Shown here in pieces: positions 19,401 to 30,195 of a stretch of DNA of 64,000 bases. The position numbers and the translations under genes are program-made. The DNA is taken from positions 59,820,211 through 59,884,210 of the forward strand of contig OX457042.1 in the NCBI GenBank assembly GCA_949752735.1. The letters are read 5' to 3'. The notes under the pieces were generated by a model. The model saw nothing but the letters and a program-made list of their open reading frames with translations. It ran no database searches and had not been told where the DNA came from. The first letter of the stretch is position 1; every line of letters begins with the position of its first letter. Origin of the DNA: Lumbricus terrestris. Taxonomy: Eukaryota; Annelida; Clitellata; Crassiclitellata; Lumbricidae.

Positions 19401-21399
19401 AATAAGGATGTAGAAATAAAAGCTGGATTGACGAGAATAATGCTTAAGAAATGGAAGCTGGATGAAGGCTCTTTCAGCGGTGGTTACATGCGCCTTTTTC
19501 ATTGCGGTCTTTTAAACATGCGCCCTTTTGTTTTTCGCCCTTTCGACCATGCGTTCTAAAAACAATGCGCTCTATTCATTTTTGCCCTTTTGATTGCGCC
19601 CTTTTGAAATTCGGCCTGTTGATAGTGAACCGTTGCACGTAGTAGGCCTAGCTTATATGAGCATTATAAGTCAACGTACCGCGTTCATAGATTTAGACTA
19701 GCCTATAGCGCTTCTTGAAGATTGACCCTCATAGTCGCCTCAGCACGAAAACGCGGATCCCGAGGGAAAAAATAGGCCTAATGCTTTAAATTGACCAGAA
19801 AAACGAGCCGTTAGTTTGGCGTTTAGTGCGGAAAAGTCATTTTATATGGAAGTACCAACCACAGGAAACGTCCGATGTTGGGCAAAAGCAGTAGCCCTTA
19901 TTCTGGGAACAATTAAAAGATGAAGAAATCAGCAGAACATTATAGGCATAATCATCAATATGAGGATGCGGTTAACGGCGTTTAACATATTTTTAGAGTC
20001 TTTATAGAGGCTTCTCGATCCCACCATTGCTTTGGAAATCTGAAAGACGATCGATCTAGTAAAGATTGTAGGCAGTGGATGCGTGTAGCGATAGGTAGCC
20101 ATGCAGTGAAGGATTCAAGCTAATCAAGCATATGCCTAATATCAGTAGGCCTGCCTGATATTTGGAATATACATTTCAAGTATCAGCAGCCCAGTTGATC
20201 AACAGCGTGCAAACTATACATACACACTTAGAAGTTTACAGCTATAACAATTTGAACTAGGTGAAAAATCAGAACTGAAAACCAAGAGATAAATGGAAAG
20301 TCTAATTTTTAAAGGTTTTAGAACTCCTTTCTATGCTCTGAAAGCGATCTTACTCATTTACACAGGCCTCGACTCATCGCCACTTCGCCACTTTCCGCGA
20401 TGGGAATTTCCTTCTAAACATAGAACTAGCGTCATCGCGGTCGCAACAACAAGCATCGCACATTAAAACAATAATTCAACTGTTTACATCCTTGATTTCT
20501 CATCCCATATATAAAACTATATTATTGATTTTATGTTAGCAAGATACTTTTGCGCGGATAATTTATATAATAATAGTAGGAAATACTGTTTCGACAAAGA
20601 AAATAGGCGGAGTCGTGTCCATTTCATGCCGGACAAGATTTCATGCCGGACAAGATCTCATACGTATGCCGTATGAAATACTGTCTTGACAACGGAAGTG
20701 GGCGGAGTCGGACACAATTTCATGCCGGACACAATTTCATGCCACACCGGCGTTTCTTCAGAGGTAAGATTCATCCAAAGTATAGCCTACTAACAGTTGT
20801 CCAACTTAGTTCTCTCGTTCTCAAGACTTCCACAGAAATTTTGAAACAAATACGATCTTAAATTTTCAGAGTGTCATTGTCGTGCCCATTGTTATCATGG
20901 TTAGCTATCAACGATGCATTTTAAGTACCTCACAAAAGCACCCCCCTTCAGGCTACATGGACGCAAAGTTTCTCGTGTATTGCTCGGGTAAGAATTTTTC
21001 TTACGTACAATATATAGGCCAATCTAACAACGCTGTGATGTCATTCAAAGGAAATGATGGTTTAAACGTCTTTTAGATTTCTATGGCAAAACCAAGAAAA
21101 GATCTTCAATTATTAAAAACAATAGAAACTATCTCTTAGAAAATATTCAACCAAATGATGAATTAATCGCCTCACTGTTGTCTCTCAACTGCATAACACA
21201 AGAACAAAGTCACTTAATTCAACGACAACATTCAGCTCGAGGAAAGAACGACAAGCTGCTGTGCGTTGCGGAATCTTTCGACGAAGCAAAGTTTTCAAAT
21301 TTCGTCAAGTGTCTTCGACAAACCAACCAGAAGACAGTGACAAGGATCATAGAAAATGGAGGAGGTGGAAAGTATAAACTTTGTTTAAAGACCAAATGA
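16498..21399 (+). CDS. Three-exon gene: F-box-like region plus CARD
   Basis: Exons 16498-16557, 17528-17714 and 21077-21399 total 570 nt and give 189 aa. Exon 1 (20 codons) ends at a GTAAGT donor in phase 0. Exon 2 follows an AACTGCAG acceptor, ends at GTAAGG in phase 1, and encodes LPLEVLDIILQK..., a leucine-rich F-box-like region ending IWRYLK (residues 21-82). Exon 3, after CTTTTAG, encodes residues 83-189 with a helical CARD at about 98-180 (NYLLENIQPNDELIASLL, then KFSNFVKCLRQTNQKTV). CARDs recruit partners in apoptotic and innate immune signalling; the F-box-like part, if real, could contact a ubiquitin ligase. The CARD call is good, the F-box call tentative. All junctions keep frame. 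The second intron carries foldback insertions. Confidence 0.65.
17260..17401. mobile_element. hAT-type MITE (142 bp)
   Basis: Ends CAGGATGAGAATTG and CAATTCTCAAACTG are inverted repeats (12 of 14), flanked by perfect 8-bp duplications CGAGACGC at 17252-17259 and 17402-17409. There is no coding capacity. It sits in intron 1 of the CARD gene. Confidence 0.85.
17426..17475. repeat. (TGAA)n microsatellite
   Basis: Tetranucleotide tract about 50 bp upstream of the F-box-like exon. Similar TGAA runs end LINE tails elsewhere here (39165), so it may mark an eroded LINE 3' end. Confidence 0.8.
18362..18514 (+). pseudogene. Degenerate second F-box-like exon, 5' part
   Basis: At 18459-18510 the sequence GTCGACGTTTGCTTCAATCA continues in close similarity to exon 2 of the CARD gene (17644 onward), with a shifted frame. 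The preceding 100 bp match 45808-45900, which in the paralogous locus lies in the intron after the exon. A foldback element interrupts the exon at 18515; the rest of the exon and its donor resume at 20749. Confidence 0.6.
18515..20748. mobile_element. Foldback/TIR element E, begins GGTGTGGCATG
   Basis: The left end GGTGTGGCATGAAAT is the inverse of the right end ATTTCATGCCACACC. Inside both ends a module of the type TTGTCCGGCATGAAAT repeats. No 9-bp duplication is visible; a CCGG at each end (18513-18516, 20747-20750) is the only candidate short duplication. It interrupts a duplicated F-box-like exon and contains element A. No coding frame was recognised. Confidence 0.7.
18944..19631. mobile_element. 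Foldback element A with 9-bp target duplication
   Basis: Left end GGTATACTATCAAAAGGGCG and the inverted right end GGTTCACTATCAACAGGCCG start TIRs of at least 120 bp built from modules such as AAAAGGGCGCAATC. It is flanked by 9-bp duplications GTTGTACGT (18935-18943) and GTTGCACGT (19632-19640), one mismatch. The core (about 19260-19490) is a degenerate tandem repeat around GAAATGGAAGCTGGATGAAG, shared with elements B and C. Target size suggests MULE-like mobilisation, but no transposase is encoded. Confidence 0.8.
20749..20830 (+). pseudogene. Degenerate second F-box-like exon, 3' end and donor
   Basis: GGCGTTTCTTCAGAG followed by GTAAGATTCATCC matches the end of the F-box-like exon and its intron start at 17700-17730 and 45556-45590. 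It continues the exon interrupted at 18514. Confidence 0.55.
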
Positions 21400-21826
21400 T
21401 TTGCACATAACACATGCTTCATAATAATAGTAATAATAATAATGATTGGAACTTTTAGCGTGACATAACTGAACAAAGCGTGGCCATTCCAAGCTGTGTA
21501 CTGAAGTTTATATTATTGTTAATGTTATTATTTTAATTCTTGTATTGCTATTGCACTGAAGTATATTATTGTTATTATTATTGTAATTCTTATTGCTTTT
21601 ACTACTATTGTCACTGTATAAATAATAATATTAATATAGTAATAATAACATTATTAAAGTTATTTTAACTATTTTTTACTGTAATTTTGTTAATACAACA
21701 ATAATAATTGTATTTAAATTTTTCAATAGTTTTTGCTATTATTATTGTTGTTGTTGCTGCTGTTAATAATTACTATAATTGACCTAACAATAATGATGAT
21801 GACGGTGATGGTGGTGTTGGTGGTGG

Positions 21827-21829
21827 TGG

Positions 21830-21928
<99 letters not shown>

Positions 21929-21957
21929 CGTTGATGATGATGACGATGACGATGATG
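21827..21957. repeat. (GAT)n microsatellite
   Basis: Near-perfect triplet tract of about 130 bp, flanked upstream by AT-rich (TAA)n-like sequence from about 21420. The open frames over it are low-complexity artefacts. Confidence 0.92.
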
Positions 21958-22319
21958 GTATTCTATTGAATCTATTCGCTTCATCCGCGAGATTGTCCAG
22001 CGTCTCTCGGACCTCGGTCATTTCTGGAGTTGAACTTCCTCTTCTTGCACCTTTCTCTCTGTATTCAGAGCTACAACGTCATTGCATTTCGGGGCACTTT
22101 CACTACTGTTAAAAGGAGGAACACGATGCCTGATTTTCCAGGCAATCATCAACAGCTCCTGGCATAATTTATTTAATTCCGAGAAATCTGAGGTATCTCC
22201 GGTAAAACATAATGATAATCGATATGAATTTATACCGAATTACATCGAGATCATACCTTGGATAATTTTTAAGGTTATTCTAATTAATTTGTCGTATCGT
22301 GTCATGTAGGGCACGACGT

Positions 22320-22790
22320 TAAACTGCAGCCATCCTCTGCCACAGGGAACCAGCAACTTCCCTGTGCCGGTCCTAAGCCCGGATAAAATGAAGGTTTGCC
22401 AGATGGGTGGAGATACACTGGCAGTAAAAGACCAAGACCATTGAAATCCGCAAAAACCACGGCACAAGTGACATAGCGACCCAGATGCTTCAAGGTGTCA
22501 TGATGTGGAGCTGACATCCACAGGCCGGTCAGTACAGACCAGTGGAGAGAGTCGGGGGGAGAGAGCGTGGGACACATACGGGCATTGACCCAGGTTGTCC
22601 TTCATGCCTCTCTCCCAATATTCTCTTCATCAGACAAGGTGGTCTAGCAGTCACTCTAGCTGGTTCAAGATGTTAATGGTATGGACCTGCAGACCGGACA
22701 GGCTGAAGATGGGCAACATGACGCGAGACAGACTCAAACAGAGAGTGGCGCCGGACACCTACGGGCGTTTAGCCCAAGGATTTTGATGAC
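22320..22790 (+). repeat. Non-LTR retrotransposon 3'-tail remnants
   Basis: CCGGTCCTAAGCCCGGATA and GAAGGTTTGCCAGATGGGTG recur at 42655-42700. Both loci end in a frame reading DTYGH followed by a stop (about 22570 and 42955); a related DTYGR occurs at 22760. These look like the end of an ORF2 and its 3' untranslated tail. The parent clade is not settled. Confidence 0.55.
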
Positions 22791-23270
22791 GATGATCGTG
22801 TCATGCAGACCCTATACTACAAGCCAGTTGAGAGAGCGTCGGTCGATAAACTGAGTAGGGCCTAGTCATTAACGCGACCCGGGCTCAAGCCTCGCTCAGG
22901 GCAAAAATTTATTTGAATTTTTCTGCTAGCTGCCAGTGGCGCTTTCTGTTGTGCTGTTTGCCTCGAGTCTGTTGAAAATAAGATCGCCCCTCCCACTCCT
23001 GGCTTGGCCGAACCAGGAGCGTTCCAAAACTTAGGCCATTAGTGTTAAGTTACCGAACCTGTTGCAGCCGACCTGCGTGTCGTGCGAAGCGGACGGTATT
23101 TCGTATAACTTGTATCTGTAGCCTAATCATTCTGCGGTCTGTCAGATTGAATGTGAATAAACGAAGATTATTATTATTCTTCATCCTACAAATTATTATT
23201 TTAAGCTTAACTAGAGTTATCGAAACCTGTGTCTGAGCAATTTGCTGAAACTTATTTTCAAAACATTGCT
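22791..23270. other. No supportable feature
   Basis: Mixed-composition sequence between the retroelement tail and the exon at 23276. No coding or repeat structure was recognised. Confidence 0.4.
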
Positions 23271-23275
23271 TTTAG

Positions 23276-23619
23276 GTACAACAAAAATTGAGCTGCAATT
23301 TCGAGATGCAAAGTGTACAGCGTTTCATAAGAAAATCGAAGATCTTCGAAGCAAAACAAAACCACGGTCACATCAAACTGACAAAATCATCAGTCAACTG
23401 AAGGACGTAGGAATAGAAATCCTCAACTCTCACTTGGATAGACAGACTGTAGTCGTTTGGATCTGGTGTCGTTCACAATCAGCCCTTCAACATATTCAGA
23501 AGTTGTATAAGTCGAATGAGCTGACAGATGTTTTCGTAGAAACTTTTCAAACTCCGATTTCAATGGAAATCACCGTCGATAAAAATCAATTCAAGAAAAC
23601 CATTGGCAAGTATTTCTGA
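23276..23619 (+). CDS. Terminal exon with possible TRADD-N-like domain
   Basis: A clean acceptor (ATTGCTTTTAG) at 23275 is followed in phase 1 by about 114 codons ending at a stop. The protein has IELQFRDAKCTAFHKKI, TVVVWIWCRSQSALQHI and QFKKTIGKYF. The alternating beta-strand and helix pattern around the Trp/Cys segment recalls the TRADD N-terminal domain, but this is from memory and weak. The phase 1 start equals the phase at the end of the F-box-like exon (17714), so it could be an alternative last exon of the CARD gene. It could instead belong to a neighbouring gene whose 5' exons I did not find. Confidence 0.5.
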
Positions 23620-25598
23620 ACGCTTTCGTCATAAAGGAAAATATCAGTAACATGCAATCAACACCACATGGGATCTTTGATTATTAGTTAATTAGTAGGC
23701 TAAATGATTAATTCAGCGCGTGTTAACATGATCAGCAGGATGGATGTTGAAGTGGATGATCCCTAAATGTAAATGTATGTGAATACCGATTAGTAGGGAA
23801 GTTGGGTCGAAATGGACTCCGTAACGCATTTCTGGTTTTAAGACACCATAAAAGTGCATAACGGGCACAAATTTGTTTCTACTCGTATAGCTTATAAAGT
23901 AACATAGCCAATTAGCCATGCAAGGGCAACACAAATCTAACTGCATCCCTGTTTGACATGAAGATATTTAAAATTCAAAAGTTAAGCAGTAATGGACCAT
24001 CTTGCCCACCACTCTGGGACAAGATGGAACAGTCTAATATATCATGCACTCGCATTAGACTTTCAGAATAGGATGTTCCGAGCACATGTAAAATATTTTC
24101 ATGCACAAAATTAATAGGATAATCTGTAAAGTAAAATAGTGAGAATAAAGCAGAAGTTTACACTGGACTACATTTGCAAATTTTAGGTTTCCTTAGTGGT
24201 CCATCTTGCCACCATGGTGGAGCAAGATTGACCACCGAAAGCATGTCTTTCGTGGTAATTGTTATTATCTATATCTATAAGAAAGGATGTGGTTATGTAC
24301 ATTTATGTGACTTTGTCCAGAATGCACGCTCACAGTTTTTGAGCTTTTCACTCCAAACCTTCACTACTGTGTTCGTCTTGGCATCGGACACTCAGTGGAG
24401 GGGTGCGCGAATCTCTGCCACCATGGGGGCCAGGGTGGGGAGCAAAAACCCTTATTCTCCCTGTTAGCACTTTTCTTTCGGTCCCAGGAGGGAGGAGGAA
24501 GAGTGGAGGGTGGTGGAGGGTTGTCGTGGGGTTGGGGCTGGTCGAATCCTAATTTTCCCGGGCAACGCCGGTTACCCCAGCTAGTGATGATGTATATTCG
24601 ATTGTATAGTATTGCATAAAACAATAGTTGTTGCAGTAATAATAGCCTAATAATTAATTAACATTTGAGATCGGATGAAAAAGTCGATCTGCACGATAAA
24701 TTGACAAACGGGGCAATATGGATCACCGAGTCCGTCTTGCGACGTCGGTGACTGGTCCGACTCGTCTCCATGCATAAGGTATCAACTTTTCACAAATAAA
24801 AGATTAAATCTACCTGGCATCCAGCCAATATTGAATTCGCAAATACAGCAGAAAAGGGTGTTTAACAGAATATAGGCTACTTGAATCAAAAGCCTGTCAC
24901 AATGTGCAATTTAATACTTAGCAAGTAACTGTTTCCTGAAAATAGGATCGGATAGGTGAAAAATCAACTTTAAATGATAAAAAAGAAATTTTTTAGGTCG
25001 TTTAGTTTGGACGAATCACCAAAGCTCCGACAGTATTACAGTAATTAAAGTTCATTCGGAATGTGACGATATCATAGATAAGCTACCTTAAATTGACGGG
25101 ATCCATCTCGCCCCTAGTTCCCTATAACCTGATTGGTTAGAGTGGTATGCAATAATTATATTTGCAGTTGCGCCGTCGAGGCGTGTGTGCACTTTGAGCT
25201 TTGTAAGTAGGTCTAATTAAGCTTATATCAATATTTCGGTTGTATTGTATACGTCTTGGACAATTATTGTTTGTTATATTATCGTAAAGCTACTTAATTT
25301 TTATTTGGGTATTCTTTCTGGAGTGAAATTAAGATATTGGATGGAACCATAAAGTCGGCAAATAATAATTTTAATACAGATGGGAAAAGTCAGATAGGCA
25401 ACAAGAGACTTGCAGTGATATGGAAAGTATTAAAGATGCTTAGACACAACGAGGACCAAATTAAATTAATTAAAAAATATAATGATGAACATAGTTACAA
25501 ATCCTATGATCTAAGTAACCAACTCCATTCTATTTTCTGTTGTAGGCCTATCATGATAGAAATATAAGGCACAATTTGAAATAGTCAATTATTATTCG
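23620..25598. other. Gene-free stretch
   Basis: No supportable exon. CCATCTTGCCCACCA (23998) and CCATCTTGCCACCATGG (24203) suggest a small local duplication. A G/A-rich patch lies at 24470-24540. Confidence 0.4.
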
Positions 25599-25806
25599 TG
25601 GACACGGTGGTGCAGTGGTAAGTTCGGCACCGTGTGACCGAAGGGTCGCAGGTTATAATCTATCTCAAGCCACTATTATAGTGACATCGGAGAAGTTGTT
25701 AAACCATATATTGTCAGTGAGGAAGACAGCGTGAAACAGCCTCACTTATCTCATCCCCAACGGGTATAAGAACCTGCTTTCGGGCAGTGAACTCATCATC
25801 ATCACC
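25599..25806 (+). mobile_element. tRNA-derived SINE, second family, ending in (TCA)n
   Basis: The head has A-box-like GGTGGTGCAGTGGTAAG and a degenerate B box GGTTATAATC, then an unrelated body ending GAACTCATCATC that merges into a triplet microsatellite. A fragment of the same head (ACACGGTGGTGCATTGGTTG) occurs at 52718. It lacks the CORE-like box of family 1. Confidence 0.65.
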
Positions 25807-25931
25807 ATCGTCGTCATCATCATCATCAATATCACCATCGTCATCATCATCACCATCATTAGTATCAACCGCATCACCATCATCATCATGGTCGCTGTTG
25901 TTGTCATCGTCGTACTCCTCTTCGTCATCAG

Positions 25932-25995
<64 letters not shown>

Positions 25996-26012
25996 GTCAT
26001 CATCATTCATTT
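25787..26012. repeat. (TCA)n microsatellite
   Basis: Imperfect then near-perfect ATC triplets, apparently grown from the tail of the adjacent SINE. Confidence 0.9.
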
Positions 26013-26089
26013 TTAAGACAAATGAACTGCAGAAAAGAAAGCCAGTAACTGCAATGTAATGTAAAATCGCCATCGTCGCTTCGCGACGG

Positions 26090-26950
26090 TTGACTACACG
26101 AACGTATCAACACAGCCCAGAGTCTCCTGCTGCGAGCCGCATTCAGCAGGTGTGTGCCTACGAGACCGGTCTATTGCGGGACGTTGTCGAGCCACGAAAT
26201 CCACGGTCTACCTCGTCCTCGTACTCCCTCCACTTAGAGAACCGTCATCAGACTGCTCTCGATGTTGTCATGCGGTTGTCTTATGATGTGGCCAAAATAT
26301 CGCTGTTTCTCGCTTTGGTTTGAGTTAATAGTAGTCTACCGTTCTGGCCCCTGCTGATTTGAACGCCTGTTCATTTGTTACCATTTTTGTCCAGGAGATC
26401 TTTTCGGATGCACTTATTCTCGAATGCCTGAATACGGTTTTCTTCCTCCTTCTTCATCGTCCAGGCCTCACACCCGAACGTTGCCACTCATCAACCGTAA
26501 TTTCGTGTTGTTGCCGGTGAACTTATTTTTTTATAGCTTTGTCAGTTTGACCATAACCGTCATCCCCAATGCCAACCTTGACTTTACGTCACTCTTACAA
26601 TTTGCATCCTTGGTGACTCTACTCCCTAAGTAGACAAAAGAATTTACTTGTTGCAGTCTTTCGGCATTAACTAAAATCTTGAGAACCTCATTAGTAGTTA
26701 TCATGACTTTCGTCTTTGCCCCGTTGATTGACATACCATAGTCTCCTGCAGCACTTTCAATGCGTTTCCCGAGTTCTTGTAGTTCTTCCGAAGTTGTGGC
26801 CATAAGAACGATATCGTCAGCGTATCTGTGGTTACTGATGGTTTTTCCCCCAAAACTAAATCCACCGGCAAATCCCACTAGTGTCTTACGCATTACTTGT
26901 TCAGCTAAAATGTTAAACAAGCATGGGGGGAGGTTGCATCCTTGTCGAAC
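26090..26950 (-). pseudogene. Non-LTR reverse transcriptase fragment (RTE/BovB- or L1-like)
   Basis: On the minus strand VRQGCNLPPCLFNILAEQV leads into YADDIVLMATTSEELQEL, the RT catalytic box, then KTKVMITTNE and FVYLGSRVTKD. After a frame break the sequence continues with CEAWTMKKEEENRIQAFENK and a degraded GRGRP-like tail toward 26150. This order is standard for the C-terminal half of a non-LTR ORF2. Endonuclease and N-terminal RT are missing and several frames are needed. Confidence 0.85.
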
Positions 26951-27026
26951 TCAATAACTAGCAGTCAATTATTACATGTATTTGCGTATTGGTCCTTATA
27001 TTGTTCTCTATTTCTTCTTTATTCTA

Positions 27027-28178
27027 GTCGTGTGTGCGGTTTCCATCAGTTTTACTCAGAGAATCAAGAAACAAGAAAATATAAATCGGTTTGTGCGTGG
27101 AATGACTAAGCTGCAAAACGAAATCTACATACTCTTTTTAACGCCTTCTCTTCCTCGGCATCCTTATGTAATTCACGTCTTTGAAGATCAAAATCCATTT
27201 CAGTTGCAAAAGGAAATCGAATTAAAAGAGATTGAAATTCCGGATGAAATTCGATCCAATGAGAAGGAAAAGTGTCTCTACGTCACTAATTTGTATGAGG
27301 AATGCGTCTGGAAGATAGCAAGAGAAGAAGATGGCGGACACAAACTCATTAAATGGCTTATAATTGATTATAAACCACGTAGTATGTCAGTGACGACTGA
27401 TGGTCAGTTCTTGGCTCTCAATAATTCCTCTCTGATGATCTACGGATCAGACGCAAAACTTATCCGATCCATTCAATTACAAAGAGACATCAAGGATCCT
27501 GTTCACGCAGTGGAAACAACCATCGGGAATTTCATCATTCTGAGTCTGTCGTATGAGTTTGAAATGAAAAGGTTGGGCATCAGAGAATTGATCAGAGATG
27601 GACAGATTCGTCGTTTTATTCCATCAAATGAAACACAACTGATTGGTCCGTCAATCGATTCAGAGGATCGCGTGTTTGTGGCTGACTATGGGAATAATGG
27701 GGTGATTAAATGGAGGCCAGATGGATTGTGTTACGATGAAGAAAAGAAACAACTGATCGTCGAAGGACAATATTATGATTGGATACAAGAGGATGGAGAG
27801 AGTGATTCGAGTGATTCGAGTGATTCGAGTGGTCCGAGTAGAGATGCGATTTTAACGAAATGGTGCATCAGCGAATTGAGCAGAGATGGACAGATGGTCA
27901 TTCGTCGTTTTATTCCTTCAAATGAAACACAACTACAGACTCGTCCTGCATATTTCTCAATCGATTTAGATAATCAAGTGTTTGTGGTTGACATGAAGAA
28001 CGACAGAGTGATTCTCTTTGATTACGATCTTAGATGGAATAGAATTCTTATTCCAACCGGAGAGAAAGAAGAAGAGAGGATCCGCTATGCAAACAGATTG
28101 TGTTACGATGAAGAAAAGAAACAACTGATCGTCGGAGGAGAAAAACAAGTTCATGTTTACTCTATAAGTTGGAAATAA
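27027..28178 (+). CDS. NHL/beta-propeller-like protein, long terminal exon
   Basis: A strong pyrimidine tract and acceptor (CTTTATTCTAG) end at 27026, so the coding sequence probably starts at this exon in phase 1; an in-frame ATG at 26976 would give a 400-aa protein with a hydrophobic N-terminus. Blade-like repeats are visible: DGQIRRFIPSNETQL with DRVFVADYGNNGVI recurs as IRRFIPSNETQL with NQVFVVDMKNDRVI, each followed by LCYDEEKKQLIV. A short Asp-Ser-Ser repeat separates them. This is the pattern of NHL-type six-bladed propellers that bind RNA or protein, as in TRIM-NHL proteins; no RING or B-box is present. The stop overlaps an AATAAA. Upstream exons were not found, and a LINE ends just before it. 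Confidence 0.65.
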   Translation, partial: VVCAVSISFTQRIKKQENINRFVRGMTKLQNEIYILFLTPSLPRHPYVIHVFEDQNPFQLQKEIELKEIEIPDEIRSNEKEKCLYVTNLYEECVWKIAREEDGGHKLIKWLIIDYKPRSMSVTTDGQFLALNNSSLMIYGSDAKLIRSIQLQRDIKDPVHAVETTIGNFIILSLSYEFEMKRLGIRELIRDGQIRRFIPSNETQLIGPSIDSEDRVFVADYGNNGVIKWRPDGLCYDEEKKQLIVEGQYYDWIQEDGESDSSDSSDSSGPSRDAILTKWCISELSRDGQMVIRRFIPSNETQLQTRPAYFSIDLDNQVFVVDMKNDRVILFDYDLRWNRILIPTGEKEEERIRYANRLCYDEEKKQLIVGGEKQVHVYSISWK

Positions 28179-28400
28179 ACTCACATTTTGCGCAAATATT
28201 CCCTAAGAAATTTATGTCGAACAGTCTGGTCTAGTACCTTGGTGCGAATAAAACTGGGTGTAGGCTACCCGTACCTGTAATGTCCATATCAGTACCCGTG
28301 AAATGCGTAACCAACCCGTATCCGACCCACAGTAGCCTACGTTGAAACTCGCAGGCACCGGTGAACCTCAGTCTCTAGTTTTGACGTGAATCTTTGGACT

Positions 28401-28748
28401 TTGGTACTGAAACAAAGCGTCGCCTGAGAATTAGGCCTATTATCTTCGCGTGTCTCCACTTTTGTGAATTCGGAGATAATCGAGGTTAAAGTTTGGAAAA
28501 AAAATTACGGAAAAAATAATTTAGGCCAATAAATTTCAGACACAAGCATCATATTAAAATATCAACATCAGGGAGAGTCGTGCTAATGAGTCGTAAACAA
28601 CTCGTTTAAAAATATAAATTTTTAGCTTTTTTAGACATTTGCGACTTTTTTAAAATGGACAAATCGATTGCAAGTCATGCTCACGAGAAAAATGCAATAA
28701 TGAAAGAAAGCAATACGCAATAATTTGCGAGTTTTTCGTTTAAATTAT
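28401..28748 (+). repeat. Dispersed repeat, copy 2 (also at 589)
   Basis: Second copy of the block at 589-945, differing by a short TAGGCCTA-containing insertion and point changes. Confidence 0.75.
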
Positions 28749-29089
28749 GGTGAAAATCAATGACTAAGAAGATTTCAATTGAAGCTCATTCTACATGTAG
28801 GCTATCTGCCAATTTACTAGGGCTGGTTTTAAGGATTTCTTAGAACTGCACAACCCCGTCTCTCCTTTACCATCCTCCATGTTAAATTACTTCCAATCGG
28901 AGGACAATGACCTTTTTGCTAGTTTTAACTGTGCAGAAGTGCTTCTACAAATCCATTTACAACTGCACATTTTGTGTTCAACTGCACGTTAAAAAAGCCC
29001 TGCAATTTACAATCGATTAAATCATCCTCCAAACCCCTTATAATTATAGTCAGTTGAAACGGATGCCTGTCAAACACCTCCCGAAATAA

Positions 29090-29545
29090 CATCCTCAATA
29101 TACGGCCTTGAACCCATACACAACCAACCTATACATATACATCATGAGGGACGACCTCCACTGGCTCCCACTGCAGCAACGCATTGCTTATAGAGTTTCG
29201 TCTATAGCTTGGCGCTGCATTCTGTCTCAAGCTCCATCCTACCTATGTGAGCTTTTTACTCCAGTCTCGGTTTCTCTGGGCCGTCGTTCACTGCGGTCAG
29301 CTGCCCGCGGTGACTTTCTTGTCCCTTTTTGTCGTACCGCTACTACGCAGCGAAGAGCATTTTCCGTGGTGGGTCCAGCTATCTGGAATGGCCTCCTGCG
29401 GCTCTCCGTTCGCTTCCCCGTGACTCTGCTGGCTCATTCTACCGTCTTCTCAAGACCTTTCTCTTTGACCAGGCCTGGGTTGGGAGCGCCTCTGAGTAGA
29501 GATCTTGAAGGGGCGCTATATAAATTCATGTGATTGATTGATCTT
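29090..29545 (+). pseudogene. L2/CR1-type LINE 3' end with (TGAT)n tail
   Basis: An open frame carries DDLHWLPLQQRIAYRV, QAPSYLCELFTPV, SLRSAARGDFLVPF and FSVVGPAIWNGL, the C-terminus of an L2/CR1-like ORF2. It is followed by GGAGCGCCTCTGAGTAGAG, GGGGCGCTATATAAATTCA and a TGATTGATTGA tail. The 5' part of the element is missing, as expected for 5'-truncated LINE insertion. Confidence 0.85.
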
Positions 29546-29669
29546 CAATTCATAATTCTTGCCTTGAATAATTATAATTAATTCCCTTGATGTCTCAATC
29601 TTGCACTATCGCCAGTGTCATGTAGGCCCTATTTAAGTATTTGTATATTTGTATGTGCAGTATTGTGCA

Positions 29670-29880
29670 CTTGTTATAACGCCCCTTCAAGCTTGCTACT
29701 CAGAGGCGCTCCCGACTACAGCGCGGACTCTGCATCGGAGTTTCACGCCGAAGCGTTGCGCAATTGCGAGTGAAGGACTTGCCTAAGGTCCCTACGCGGC
29801 GACTTGAGGTGGATTCGAGCCCGCAACCCTTCGGCTGCAAGGCGACTAAAAATACCTACTACACCACCGCGCCTCACAAA
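29670..29880 (-). mobile_element. tRNA-derived SINE, family 1
   Basis: Minus-strand copy including B box GGGCTCGAATCCACC, the CCTTAGGCAAGTCCTTCACT core and the GGGGCGTTATAAC-type tail. A (TGTA)n tract abuts its tRNA-related head. Confidence 0.8.
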
Positions 29881-30062
29881 TGTATGTATGTATGTATGTA
29901 TGTATGTATGCATGTATGTATGTATGTATGTATGTATGTATGTATGTATGCAGGCATGCATGCATGCATGTATGTATTATGGACGACAACGACGACGACG
30001 ACGACGATGACGATGACGATGATGATGACGACGACGACGACGATGATGACGATGACGACGAC

Positions 30063-30127
<65 letters not shown>

Positions 30128-30195
30128 CGACGACGATGATGACGATGATGACGATGCTGACGATGACGACGATGACGTTGATGATGATGATGAGC
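29880..30195. repeat. (TGTA)n then (GAC/GAT)n compound microsatellite
   Basis: About 100 bp of TGTA tetranucleotides (29880-29980) run into 210 bp of GAC/GAT triplets. Confidence 0.92.

Noticed and set aside
19272..19502. Minus-strand frame over the core of foldback element A (similarly 55136-55498)
   Set aside because: The frame repeats FIQL/SSFYF-like units because the DNA is a tandem repeat; there is no independent sign of coding.
21733..22021. Open frames rich in Met, Ser or His over the (GAT)n tract
   Set aside because: Triplet repeats are open in several frames; composition only. The same applies to 25714-26073, 29764-30281, 34648-35211 and 46854-47195.
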